The position numbers and the translations under genes were made by a program. Under the pieces are notes generated by a model. It was not told the DNA's origin. It searched no databases and was given only the letters and a program-made list of their open reading frames with translations. Shown here piece by piece: positions 22,604-30,658 of a stretch of 34,674 nt of DNA. Within the stretch, counting starts at the first letter, position 1, and each line of letters starts with the position of its first letter. This DNA comes from Clostridia bacterium (GTDB taxonomy: Bacteria; Bacillota; Clostridia; Christensenellales; Aristaeellaceae): the NCBI GenBank assembly GCA_017937655.1, contig JAGBDE010000031.1, positions 1 to 34,674 on the forward strand, given 5' to 3'.

Positions 22604-23701
22604 ATGCGCATCAATGTTACCCGCTCCGCGCTGCCCCCCATGGAGGAATACGTGGATGAACTGCGGGATTTGTGGGATTCCCATTGGCTGACCAATAACG
22701 GCGAAAAGCTGCGCCGCCTGGAAGATCAGCTGCGCTCTTTTCTGGATGTGAAGCACCTGGTGACCTACACCAACGGCCACATGGCGCTGGAGGCTTTGCT
22801 CCGGGCCATGAAGCTGAAGGGCGAGGTCATCACCACCCCCTTCACGTTTGCGTCCACCACCCACGCGCTGGTGCGCTGCGGCCTCACGCCGGTGTTCTGC
22901 GATATTGAGGAAAACAGCTACACCATGGATCCCGCCAAGGTGGAAAGCCTGATCACCCCCCGCACCTGCGCCATTTTGCCGGTGCATGTGTACGGCAACC
23001 TGTGCGACCATGAGGCCCTCAGCGCCATCGCCAAAAAGCATGGGCTGAAGCTGATCTACGACGCTGCTCACGCCTTTGGGGTGAGCAAAAACGGCGTATC
23101 GGCGGCCCAGATGGGCGACGCGGCCATGTTCTCCTTCCACGCCACCAAGGTGTTCCATACCATCGAAGGCGGCGGCGTATCCACCCAGGACGACGAGCTG
23201 AAAGCCGCCCTGGAGCTGGAGCGGAACTACGGCATCCTGGACGAGGTGACCGTGGTGCATCCCGGCGGCAACGCCAAAATGAGCGAGTTCCAGGCCGCCA
23301 TGGGCCTGTGCAATCTGCGCCACGCCGAAGAAAACCTGAACCTGCGCCGCCACGCGGTGGAGATGTACAACCAGCTGCTTTCCGGCCGGGAGGACATCAT
23401 CACCCCCAAGGCCCAGGAAGGGGTCAGCAGCAATTATGCCTATTACCCGGTGCTGTTCACCGGCGGCCCCGACGTGCGGGAAGAGATGTGCAAACGGCTC
23501 CTCCAGGAGGACATTTACGCCCGGAAGTACTTCTACCCCCTCACCTCGGACTTTGCCTGCTACCACGGCATGCCCGGCTTTGATTCCAGCCTGACTCCCA
23601 TCGCCCGGCGGGTGGCCTCCCAGGTGGTGACCCTGCCCCTCTACCCCGGCCTGGCCGATAGCGACATCAGCCGCATCTGCCGCATCCTGACACAGAAATG
23701 A
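22604..23701 (+). CDS. DegT/DnrJ/EryC1/StrS family sugar aminotransferase
   Basis: PLP-dependent enzyme of 365 residues that typically transaminates nucleotide-linked keto-sugars to amino sugars using glutamate. The PLP lysine is K182 in SFHATKVFHTIEGG; D153 and H156 of YDAAHAFG hold the cofactor ring. TNGHMALEALLRAM and VITTPFTFASTTHALV are the usual N-terminal family motifs, and LPVHVYGN precedes the cofactor aspartate. It starts an operon with a flippase and an ATP-grasp enzyme, which points to an amino-sugar-containing surface product rather than a soluble antibiotic. AGAAGG precedes the ATG. The usual dehydratase and sugar nucleotidyltransferase partners are not in the window. Confidence 0.92.
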   Translation: MRINVTRSALPPMEEYVDELRDLWDSHWLTNNGEKLRRLEDQLRSFLDVKHLVTYTNGHMALEALLRAMKLKGEVITTPFTFASTTHALVRCGLTPVFCDIEENSYTMDPAKVESLITPRTCAILPVHVYGNLCDHEALSAIAKKHGLKLIYDAAHAFGVSKNGVSAAQMGDAAMFSFHATKVFHTIEGGGVSTQDDELKAALELERNYGILDEVTVVHPGGNAKMSEFQAAMGLCNLRHAEENLNLRRHAVEMYNQLLSGREDIITPKAQEGVSSNYAYYPVLFTGGPDVREEMCKRLLQEDIYARKYFYPLTSDFACYHGMPGFDSSLTPIARRVASQVVTLPLYPGLADSDISRICRILTQK

Positions 23702-23711
23702 GGACTGTCCC

Positions 23712-25178
23712 ATGAGCGAAAAACGCAGCCAGGCGGCTGCATCCTCCTTCCTGTTCAAGCTGATGGAAAGCCTGGGCGCGCAGATCATCGCTTTGGTGGT
23801 GAAGATCGTCATCGCCCGGATCCTGACGCTGGAGGATTACGGCGTTTTGTCCATGCTGCTGGTGTTTACCTCGCTGGCCCAGACCTTTGTGCAAAGCGGC
23901 CTCAACACCGCCCTGATCCAGCGGGAAACCATCGATGAGACCGACCGCAGCACCGTGTTTTATCTGGGGCTGGGCATCGCCGCGGTGCTGTACGGCGTGC
24001 TGTTTGTGACCGCCCCGGCCATTTCCGTGCTGTGCAAAATGCCCGGGCTGGATCAGTACCTGCGGGTCATCGCCCTGATGCTGTTCCCCGGCGCGGCCCT
24101 CAGCGTGCAGAACGCCAACGTGGCCCGAAACATGGAGTTCCGCAAGCCGATGCTGGCAACCCTGGTGGCCACGGTCATCTCCGGCGTGGTGGGCATCGCC
24201 ATGGCCTACGGCGGCCTGGGCATCTGGGCCCTGGTGGGCCAGCAGCTGACCAGCCAGGTGGTGCTGAGCCTGATTCTGTTCATCACCGTGAAATGGCGGC
24301 CCCATCTCACGTTTTCCCTGAAGCGGGGCGCGTCCCTGTTCCGCTTCAGCTGGAAGCTGCTGGTTTCCAGCCTGCTGGATACCGGCTACAAGAAGCTCCG
24401 TTCCTTTGTGATCGGCCTGAAATTTGACTCCGAGGCCCTTGCCGCCCACGACCAGGGCGCCATGTACCCGGAGCTGGTGATGAACGCGGTCAACGGCTCC
24501 ATCCAGAGCGTGATGCTGCCCGTTCTCAGCGAGCAGCAGGATCAGCTTTCCCGCATGAAGCAGACCATGCGCCGGTCGGTGATGGTGTCCAGCTTCATGG
24601 TGCTGCCCATGATGGCGGGCCTGGCCGCAGTGGCCAAGCCTCTGGTCACTTTGCTGCTGACGGAAAAATGGCTGCCCTGCGTGCCGTTTTTGCAGATCTG
24701 CTGCATCGACTTTGCCTTCTATCCCATCCATACCGCCAATTTGCAGGCCATCAATGCCATGGGCCGCAGCGACGTTTATCTCAAGCTGGAGCTGATCAAA
24801 AAGGCTTACGGCATCGGCATTCTGCTGATCACCGTGTTCTTCTTTGACAGCGTACTGGCCATCGCCTGGGGCGCGGTGGTGTCCACCGTGCTTTCCAGCT
24901 TCGTCAACGCCCACCCCAACAAGAAGCTGATCGGCTACGGCTACCTGGAACAAATTCGCGACATCCTGCCCCCCATGATCCTGTCCCTGATCATGTTCGG
25001 CGCGGTCAGCCTCATCGGCCTTCTGAACCTGAGCCCCCTGCCCATGCTGGTTTTGCAGGTGCTGGGCGGCGTCTTCGTGTATTTCCTTCTCAGCCTGATT
25101 TTCCGGCCCACGGCCTTCCGCTACCTGGTGGAAACCCTGCAGGCCTTCCTCAACAAACGAAAGGGGGCGCAAGCATGA
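23712..25178 (+). CDS. oligosaccharide flippase family protein (Wzx/MOP type)
   Basis: A 488-residue membrane protein of the polysaccharide flippase group of the MOP superfamily, with about 12-14 helices. The N-terminal FLFKLMESLGAQIIALVVKIVIARILTLEDYGVLSMLLVFTSLAQTFVQSGL is typical of WzxC-like exporters, as is the NANVARNMEFRKPM region. It would move a lipid-linked sugar unit across the cytoplasmic membrane. It begins 10 bases after the DegT gene and overlaps the ATP-grasp gene by four bases (ATGA), so the three products are translated together. No polymerase or glycosyltransferase is encoded nearby, suggesting a small repeat unit or one finished elsewhere. Confidence 0.9.
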   Translation: MSEKRSQAAASSFLFKLMESLGAQIIALVVKIVIARILTLEDYGVLSMLLVFTSLAQTFVQSGLNTALIQRETIDETDRSTVFYLGLGIAAVLYGVLFVTAPAISVLCKMPGLDQYLRVIALMLFPGAALSVQNANVARNMEFRKPMLATLVATVISGVVGIAMAYGGLGIWALVGQQLTSQVVLSLILFITVKWRPHLTFSLKRGASLFRFSWKLLVSSLLDTGYKKLRSFVIGLKFDSEALAAHDQGAMYPELVMNAVNGSIQSVMLPVLSEQQDQLSRMKQTMRRSVMVSSFMVLPMMAGLAAVAKPLVTLLLTEKWLPCVPFLQICCIDFAFYPIHTANLQAINAMGRSDVYLKLELIKKAYGIGILLITVFFFDSVLAIAWGAVVSTVLSSFVNAHPNKKLIGYGYLEQIRDILPPMILSLIMFGAVSLIGLLNLSPLPMLVLQVLGGVFVYFLLSLIFRPTAFRYLVETLQAFLNKRKGAQA

Positions 25179-26119
25179 GCCGCATCCTTCTGACCGCTAT
25201 TGGCTCCATGTCCGCCCTGCCGGCGCTGGAGCGCTACCGGGAGCTGGGCCACCAGGTGTTCACCTGCGATATCTACGACCGGGCCTTCAACACCGCGCCC
25301 CTTTACGCCGACGGCTTTTTCCAGTCCCACCTGGCCACCCGGGGCGAGGAATATGTCCAGCAGATGCTGGAATCTGTCCGGCGCGACCGGATCGACTTCC
25401 TGATCCCCCTGACCGACCCGGAGGTGGACGTGCTGTCCCCCCGGAAGGCGGAGTTCCTGGCTCTGGGCTGCGTTCTGTGCACCCCGGACGAAGACCAGGC
25501 CCGGCTGTTCCGCTCCAAGGACCAGATGAACCGCTTCCTGGAAGAGCGTTCCATCGGCAGGGTGATTCCCACCATGACCGCCACGGAAACTTTGCCGCCC
25601 TGGCCCTTCCCCCTCCTGATGAAGCCCCGCAGCGGCCGCTCCAGCCAGGGGCTGACCGTCGTCCGCAATGAGGACGAATACCTCGCCGCCCTCCAAAAGC
25701 GGGACGACTACATCGTCCAGCCCTACCTCACCGGCGATATCTGGTGCGTGGACGTGGCCCGGGACAAGGCTGGCAAGTGCGTCGCCCTGGCCCGGCGGGA
25801 GATCCTCCGCAGCCCCAGCGGCCTGGGCATGACGGTAGAAACCGTGCCGGGGCATCCCCTGGAGGAGGTTTGCCAGCAGATCGCCCAGGCGGCAGAGCTG
25901 GTGGGCGTGGTGAACATGGAGTTCATTGCCCACGATGGGGAATACTATTTCCTGGAAGTCAATCCCCGGTTCTCCGGCGGCGTGGGCTTCTCCATGGCAG
26001 CCGGGGCGGATTTTGCGGCCTTTGAGCTTCTTTGCCACGGGGGCAGCCCCCTGCCCCATATCCAACCCAAGCATTGTATTCTGGCCAGAGAGAGCCGGAT
26101 TCAGATCACCCGGCCCTGA
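25175..26119 (+). CDS. ATP-grasp ligase (CarB-like)
   Basis: Cytosolic 314-residue protein with an N-terminal Rossmann-like part (RILLTAIGS, FLIPLTDPEVDVLSP), an ATP-grasp middle (FPLLMKPRSGRSSQGL, DDYIVQPYLTGDIWCVDV) and the metal-binding FLEVNPRFSGG. Such enzymes couple a carboxylate to an amine or similar nucleophile through an acyl phosphate. The substrate is not evident. Being translationally coupled to a flippase and following a sugar aminotransferase, it could acylate the new sugar amine with an amino acid or other acid; that is inference. AAGGGGGC precedes the ATG inside the flippase gene. Confidence 0.85.
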   Translation: MSRILLTAIGSMSALPALERYRELGHQVFTCDIYDRAFNTAPLYADGFFQSHLATRGEEYVQQMLESVRRDRIDFLIPLTDPEVDVLSPRKAEFLALGCVLCTPDEDQARLFRSKDQMNRFLEERSIGRVIPTMTATETLPPWPFPLLMKPRSGRSSQGLTVVRNEDEYLAALQKRDDYIVQPYLTGDIWCVDVARDKAGKCVALARREILRSPSGLGMTVETVPGHPLEEVCQQIAQAAELVGVVNMEFIAHDGEYYFLEVNPRFSGGVGFSMAAGADFAAFELLCHGGSPLPHIQPKHCILARESRIQITRP

Positions 26120-26143
26120 CCGGGACAGAAAGGAAGTTTTGTT

Positions 26144-27349
26144 ATGAAAACCGTTGAACAACGCCTGATGGAATACGCCGCCATCGATACCGGCTCCAGC
26201 GAAACAAGCGGCCTGCATCCCTCCACGGAAAAGCAATGGGACCTGGCCCGGGTGCTGGAGAAGGAACTGAAGGACATGGGCGCCAGCAACGTGCGCCTGT
26301 CCGAGCATTGCTATGTTTACGCTGAGATCCCCGCCAACGTGGACGGCCAGCCCGCCATCGGCCTGATTGCTCACATGGACACCGCCCCCGCCGTGCCCAC
26401 CGGCCCGGTGAAGCCCAGCCTGATCACCTATGAAGGCGGTGATATCGTTTTGGCCAGCGGCGCGGTACTTTCCCCCGCCGACTACCAGAGCCTGAACAGC
26501 CATGTCGGCCACCAGCTGGTGGTGACCGACGGCACCACCCTCCTGGGCGGCGACAACAAGGCCGGCGTGGCCGAGATCTTCACCGCGGCAGAATACCTGC
26601 TTTGCCACCCGGAAGTGAAGCACGGCAAGATCTGCATCGCCATTACTCCTGACGAGGAGATCGGCGGCGGCACGGATTTCTTCGATATTGAGGGCTTTGG
26701 CGCAGACTTTGCCTACACCGTGGACGGCGGCCCTGCCGGCGAGTACGAGTGTGAGAACTTCAACGGCGCCTCTGCCGACGTGAAGGTGAACGGCGTCAAC
26801 ATCCACCCCGGCTCCGCCAAGGATAAGATGAAGAACGCCTGCCGCATCGCCATGGAGTTTGCGGGCCTCCTGCCCGACAGCCAGACCCCCGAGCACACCG
26901 AGGGCCGGGAAGGCTTCTACCACCTGTGCGAAATGCAGGGCGACGAAACCACCGCCACCCTCAAGTACATCATCCGTGACCACGACAGCGCGAAGTACGA
27001 GCAGAAGAAGGAATTCATGCGGGCCTGCACCACTTTGATCAACGCCCGTTACGGCGAAAATACCGTGGAGCTGGACATTGTGGACAAGTACCGCAACATG
27101 GTGGAGGTCATCAACCAGTATCCTGACATCACCGAGCGGGCCTTTGCCGCCATCCGCGCTGCCGGCGACGAACCCAAAATGATCCCCATTCGCGGCGGCA
27201 CCGACGGCGCCCGGCTCAGCTGGGAAGGCCTGCCCTGCCCCAACCTGCCCACCGGCGTGTACAACATGCACAGCGTGCTGGAATACGCCTCCGTGCAGGA
27301 AATGCAGCGCAGCGTGAAGATGATCATCGCGCTGGTTACCGCCCGATAA
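26144..27349 (+). CDS. pepT: peptidase T (tripeptide aminopeptidase)
   Basis: Cytosolic M20B zinc metallopeptidase that removes the N-terminal residue of tripeptides. All catalytic landmarks are present in the 401 residues: IAHMDTA (H77, D79), GGDNKAG (D137), TPDEEIGGG (E171, E172), the DGG segment near 194-196, and a C-terminal histidine in VYNMHSV. Its length matches PepT. It starts 24 bases after the ATP-grasp gene with AAGGAAG upstream, and the beta-lactamase-fold gene follows after 25 bases, so it appears to be in the same operon. It offers a direct contrast to the degenerate M20-like protein at 5586-6857, which lacks these residues. Confidence 0.94.
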   Translation: MKTVEQRLMEYAAIDTGSSETSGLHPSTEKQWDLARVLEKELKDMGASNVRLSEHCYVYAEIPANVDGQPAIGLIAHMDTAPAVPTGPVKPSLITYEGGDIVLASGAVLSPADYQSLNSHVGHQLVVTDGTTLLGGDNKAGVAEIFTAAEYLLCHPEVKHGKICIAITPDEEIGGGTDFFDIEGFGADFAYTVDGGPAGEYECENFNGASADVKVNGVNIHPGSAKDKMKNACRIAMEFAGLLPDSQTPEHTEGREGFYHLCEMQGDETTATLKYIIRDHDSAKYEQKKEFMRACTTLINARYGENTVELDIVDKYRNMVEVINQYPDITERAFAAIRAAGDEPKMIPIRGGTDGARLSWEGLPCPNLPTGVYNMHSVLEYASVQEMQRSVKMIIALVTAR

Positions 27350-27374
27350 ATTTGCCAAAAAAGGAGCGAGCCCT

Positions 27375-28406
27375 ATGTGGAAAGCAGTGGACCGTTTACT
27401 GGACGAAGCCCTGACAACCGAACAATTTCCCGGCTGCGCTTTTGCCGTGGGCCAGAGGGACAAGGTGCTCTACAAAAAGACCTGCGGCCTGCTGGCCAAG
27501 GACGGCGAGAAAGCCGTTTCCAGCCGCACCTGCTATGACGTGGGCGACCTGACCCAGGTACTGGTCACCACGCCCCTGTGTCTCACCGCGGTGGAGCAGG
27601 GCCTGCTGGACCCGGAGGACACCATCCGCCGCTTTTTGCCGGACGTGCCCCAGGACAAGCAGCACATCACCATTGCCCAGCTGTTGACCCAAACTTCCGG
27701 CCTGTCCCCCCACTTCCTTTTGCAGGAAGAAGCCAGGAACCACAAGGACGCCCTGGCGGCCTTGCTGCGGCATCCCCTGGCGGGCCCGGTGGGCGGCAAG
27801 GTGAACGACTCCGGCATGGGCTTCCTGCTTTTGGGCTTCCTGCTGGAGAAGGTCTTTGACATGCCCCTGGACGAGGCTGCCAAGAAATTCGTGGCCGATC
27901 CCCTGGGCATGACCCGCACCAGCTACCTGGCCGCAGGCACGGACGTGGCCCCCAACCTGATCCGGGACAACAACGGCGTGCTGGAGACCGGCTCCTGCGC
28001 CGATGCCAACGCCCGCTACCTGCACGGCGTGGCAGGCCACTCCGGCCTGTTCACCTGCCTTGACGATATGACCCGCTACGCTTCCATGCTGGCCCAGGAC
28101 GGCCGCGTAGACGGCGGCGTGTTCCTGTCCCCCAGGGCGGTGCACCTGGCCATCACCGAGCGCACCCGCGGCATGAACGCCGCCCGCGGCTACGGCTTCC
28201 ACATCACCAAGCGGTCCAACCCCTTCCTGGGACTGATCTGGCCCAGCGACGGCTACGGCCTCCGGGATCCCGCCAGCGGCTCCGTCATCGCCCTCAGCCC
28301 CGAGGACGGCTTCTTCGCCGTTTTCCTCACCAACGCCTCCACCGACGCCCAGCGTTTCACCCGCCTTCTGCTGAACGCGGCTTATGCTGGCTTCCAGAGA
28401 GTGTGA
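27375..28406 (+). CDS. beta-lactamase-fold (class C-like) protein lacking catalytic motifs
   Basis: A 343-residue protein that aligns with the serine hydrolase/class C beta-lactamase family along its length, for example VEQGLLDPEDTIRRFLPDVP, ITIAQLLTQTSGL, ADPLGMTRTSY and GVAGHSGLFTCLDDMTRYASML. The active-site SxxK, normally within a stretch like ASLTKVLATTP, reads GDLTQVLVTTP: serine is D58 and lysine is Q61. The tyrosine motif region reads VNDSGMGF, and the HTG-type motif near 291-293 reads SDG. It cannot be a normal serine hydrolase. No signal peptide is seen, so it may be cytosolic. The gene is intact with GGAGCGAG upstream, last in a five-gene operon, and is followed at once by palindromic repeats. 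Confidence 0.8.
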   Translation: MWKAVDRLLDEALTTEQFPGCAFAVGQRDKVLYKKTCGLLAKDGEKAVSSRTCYDVGDLTQVLVTTPLCLTAVEQGLLDPEDTIRRFLPDVPQDKQHITIAQLLTQTSGLSPHFLLQEEARNHKDALAALLRHPLAGPVGGKVNDSGMGFLLLGFLLEKVFDMPLDEAAKKFVADPLGMTRTSYLAAGTDVAPNLIRDNNGVLETGSCADANARYLHGVAGHSGLFTCLDDMTRYASMLAQDGRVDGGVFLSPRAVHLAITERTRGMNAARGYGFHITKRSNPFLGLIWPSDGYGLRDPASGSVIALSPEDGFFAVFLTNASTDAQRFTRLLLNAAYAGFQRV

Positions 28407-28439
28407 CTTACTTTTCTTTTCTGAGAAAAGAAAAGTAAG
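28407..28439. repeat. palindrome P4 (CTTTTC/GAAAAG family)
   Basis: Perfect 16-base arms (CTTACTTTTCTTTTCT and its complement) around a single central base, starting at the base after the stop codon of the beta-lactamase-fold gene. The right flank is CAAAAGAAAAG. Confidence 0.9.
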
Positions 28440-28454
28440 CAAAAGAAAAGCACT

Positions 28455-28485
28455 GTTCTTTCTTTTTGAGTCAAAAAGAAAGAAC
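28455..28485. repeat. palindrome P5 (CTTTTC/GAAAAG family)
   Basis: Perfect 15-base arms (GTTCTTTCTTTTTGA and its complement) around one base; right flank CAAAGAAAAACC. Confidence 0.9.
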
Positions 28486-28500
28486 CAAAGAAAAACCTCT

Positions 28501-28531
28501 GTACTTTTCTTTTGTGTCAAAAGAAAAGTAC
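28501..28531. repeat. palindrome P6 (CTTTTC/GAAAAG family)
   Basis: Perfect 14-base arms (GTACTTTTCTTTTG and its complement) around TGT; right flank CAAAAGAAAACC, the complement of the left flank of P2. Confidence 0.9.
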
Positions 28532-28617
28532 CAAAAGAAAACCGCTATTTACTGGACGGTTGCCGGGGATTGGCCTCCTAATGGTTTTCAGCCACATGGA
28601 GCAGTCCATAATTGCAA

Positions 28618-28667
28618 CAAAAAAAGAAACCAGCTTCTAACCCATCACCCTGGGTAGAAGCTGGTTT
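28618..28667. terminator. bidirectional intrinsic terminator
   Basis: AACCAGCTTCTA (28628 onward) pairs with TAGAAGCTGGTT (ending 28666), extended inward by ACCCA/TGGGT with one bulged base. On the minus strand it is followed by TCTTTTTTTG, ideal for ending the ABC importer operon; on the plus strand by TTTTCTTTTGCTTC, usable for the operon ending at 28406. Confidence 0.85.
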
Positions 28668-28674
28668 TCTTTTG

Positions 28675-28705
28675 CTTCTTTTCTTTTCACTGAAAAGAAA
28701 AGAAG
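28675..28705. repeat. palindrome P7 (CTTTTC/GAAAAG family)
   Basis: Perfect 15-base arms (CTTCTTTTCTTTTCA and its complement) around one base. Together with its left flank it aligns without gaps with 308-372 over 65 bases. Confidence 0.9.
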
Positions 28706-28720
28706 GGAAACTTTCTTTTG

Positions 28721-28748
28721 GTTACTTTTCTTTGAAAAGAAAAGTGAC
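28721..28748. repeat. palindrome P8 (CTTTTC/GAAAAG family)
   Basis: Arms GTTACTTTTCTTT and AAAGAAAAGTGAC, 13 bases with one G-T pair, around GA. It ends at the base next to the stop codon of the leftward permease gene, mirroring P4 on the other side. Confidence 0.85.
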
Positions 28749-29672
28749 TTAACCCTTGACGCCGCCCAGCACCATGCCGGTAACGAAGTAGCGCTGCAGG
28801 AAGGGGTACACAACCAGAATCGGCACAGCGGAGATCACGGTGGTGGCGCAGCGAACGGTGACGGGGGTGGACTTGGTGGCGTTGGCCAAAGCGTCAACAG
28901 AGGTGTTGGCGGCGTTGGCGCTCTGCATGGAGGTAGCAAGCTTCATCTTCAGCAGGTACTGCAGAGTGTAGAGGTTCTTCTTGCTTCCGTTGTAGAGCTG
29001 GGTATCGAACCACTGGTTCCAGCTGCCCACGGCCACGAACAGGGCCACGGTAGCCAGCACGGGGGTGCACAGGGGGAAGATGATCTGCCAGAAGATGCGC
29101 AGGTCGTTGGCACCGTCGATACGGGCGGATTCAGCCAGAGCTTCCGGCAGGCCCAGGATGTAGGTGCGGATAACGATCATGTTGAAGCAGCTGAACATGG
29201 TGGGGATGATGTAAACCCAGAATGTTTTGGTCAGCTTCAGGGTCTTGGAGATCAGCAGGTAATTAGGAATCAGACCAGCGTTGACGTACATGGTCATGAC
29301 CACGATGAAGGTGATGAACTTGTTGAAGACGTACTCCTTGCGGCTCAGAGCGAAGGCCAGCATGGAAGTCAGCAGCAGGTTCAGCAGGGTGGTGATCACG
29401 GTACGGGCAACGGAGATGCCGAAGGCGTTGTAGGTCAGCTTATCGGACAGCAGGGCGTTGTAAGCCTCGGTGCTGAACACGCGGGGCCAGATGCCGATGC
29501 CGCCGCGAACGGCGTCGATACCATCGTTGAAGGAAATGGCCACGGTGTTGAGAACCGGGAACAGGGTCACAAACATCAGGATGCAAAGGATCAGGCCATT
29601 CACCAGCGGGAAGACGATATCCCGGTTCTTGCTTTTTCTGGGTTTGAAGTTAGGCAGCGTAGCAGTACTCAC
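28749..29672 (-). CDS. carbohydrate ABC transporter permease (LplC/YtcP type)
   Basis: Inner-membrane permease of 307 residues with six predicted helices. The EAA loop that contacts the ATPase is LPEALAESARIDGANDLRIFWQIIFPLCTPVLATV. The C-terminus PFLQRYFVTGMVLGGVKG is typical of the LplC/MsmG-like subgroup that works with LplB-type permeases and large solute-binding proteins for oligosaccharides. The start is GTG at 29672 with GGGAGGG seven bases upstream; it lies 14 bases after the stop of the partner permease. No ATPase gene is nearby, so it likely uses a shared MsmK/MsmX-type ATPase; this is usual for the group. A palindrome abuts the stop codon and the terminator follows about 80 bases on. 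Confidence 0.92.
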   Translation of the reverse strand: MSTATLPNFKPRKSKNRDIVFPLVNGLILCILMFVTLFPVLNTVAISFNDGIDAVRGGIGIWPRVFSTEAYNALLSDKLTYNAFGISVARTVITTLLNLLLTSMLAFALSRKEYVFNKFITFIVVMTMYVNAGLIPNYLLISKTLKLTKTFWVYIIPTMFSCFNMIVIRTYILGLPEALAESARIDGANDLRIFWQIIFPLCTPVLATVALFVAVGSWNQWFDTQLYNGSKKNLYTLQYLLKMKLATSMQSANAANTSVDALANATKSTPVTVRCATTVISAVPILVVYPFLQRYFVTGMVLGGVKG

Positions 29673-29686
29673 AAGATATCCCTCCC

Positions 29687-30640
29687 TTACAGCAAAGTAT
29701 CTTCGTCCAGCTTCTTGGCAATGAAGTTGGCGCCGACAAGAAGAATAATACCAACAACGCTCTTGAACATACCGGAGGCGATGGCGCGGCCATAGTTACC
29801 GCCGGAGATACCGTATTTCATCACGAACACGTCGATGGTCTGAGAGAAGTCGATGGTCAGGTCGTTACCCAGCAGGTACTGGATTTCGAAGCCAGCCTCC
29901 ATCAGGTGGCCGATATTCATGATCAGCAACACCATGAAGGTGGACTTGATACCAGGCAGGGTAACGTGAAGGATGCGGCGGAAACGGCCAGCGCCGTCGA
30001 TGCTCGCAGCTTCGTAGAGGGTGGGGTCGATAGAAGTCATGGTGGAAATGTAAATGATGGAGTTCCAGCCAACTTCCTTCCACACGTTGATAATCGCAAC
30101 AAGGAACCAGAAATACTTGCCTTCACCCAGCCAGTAAACCGGCTTATCCACCAGCTTGGTGGCCATCAGCAGGTTGTTAATAGGGCCGTCAGACATGAAC
30201 ATGTTCTGAGCCATACCCACAACAATAACCATACTCAGGAAGTGAGGCAGGTAGGTAACGGTCTGGACGGTGCGCTTGAAGCCTTTGTTGCGCACTTCGT
30301 TCAGAAGGATTGCAAGCAGAATGGAAGCAATGGTACCAACAATCAGGTTGATGGTGCTCATTGCCAGGGTGTTGCGAATACTGTTGATAAAGTCTTCGCG
30401 ATTGAACAGCCATTCGAAGTTGCCCATGCCGATCCAGTCGGCGCCCTTCTTAATGTTGTTCAGGTTCAGGTTTTGGAAAGCATAACGCCAGCCCCACAGG
30501 GGGTAATAGTTAAAAAAGAGCACATAAAGAAGGACGGGAACAGACATCAGCATCAAATACTTCTGATCCCAAAGCACTTTCCAAATATTCTTTTTCCTGG
30601 TAGGCAGAAGTGGAATGTTATTTACTGCTCCAGTCGTCAT
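29687..30640 (-). CDS. carbohydrate ABC transporter permease (LplB type)
   Basis: Inner-membrane permease of 317 residues, partner of the LplC-like protein. The EAA loop is DPTLYEAASIDGAGRFRRILHVTLPGIKSTFMVLLIMNIG, and the N-terminus (KYLMLMSVPVLLYVLFFNYYPLWGWRYAFQNLN) is characteristic of LplB. Residues near the C-terminus (SGMFKSVVGIILLVGANFIAKKLDEDTLL) match the family end. ATG at 30640 has AAAGGGG upstream. A terminator hairpin stands between this gene and the solute-binding protein gene, so the permeases should be made at a lower level than the binding protein. Confidence 0.93.
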   Translation of the reverse strand: MTTGAVNNIPLLPTRKKNIWKVLWDQKYLMLMSVPVLLYVLFFNYYPLWGWRYAFQNLNLNNIKKGADWIGMGNFEWLFNREDFINSIRNTLAMSTINLIVGTIASILLAILLNEVRNKGFKRTVQTVTYLPHFLSMVIVVGMAQNMFMSDGPINNLLMATKLVDKPVYWLGEGKYFWFLVAIINVWKEVGWNSIIYISTMTSIDPTLYEAASIDGAGRFRRILHVTLPGIKSTFMVLLIMNIGHLMEAGFEIQYLLGNDLTIDFSQTIDVFVMKYGISGGNYGRAIASGMFKSVVGIILLVGANFIAKKLDEDTLL

Positions 30641-30658
30641 GGTACGTACCCCTTTCCG

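Larger units (their letters stand above)
28407..28748. other. intergenic region between convergent genes filled with palindromes
   Basis: No gene is visible in these 342 bases. They hold five palindromes (P4 to P8) and a two-sided terminator hairpin. P4, P5 and P6 face one way (consensus flank on the minus strand), P7 and P8 the other, so from each convergent gene the transcript meets the units in the same orientation. The stretch 28532-28610 between the two sets is ordinary sequence in which I see nothing. Confidence 0.8.

Noticed and set aside
25121-27463. 780-codon open frame on the minus strand over the ATP-grasp and pepT genes
   Set aside because: Antisense shadow with His/Gly-rich composition; the plus-strand genes are certain.
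88-28748. CRISPR array interpretation of the repeated palindromes
   Set aside because: The repeats are themselves long palindromes of varying sequence, spacing is irregular, they occur in both orientations, and no cas gene is present.
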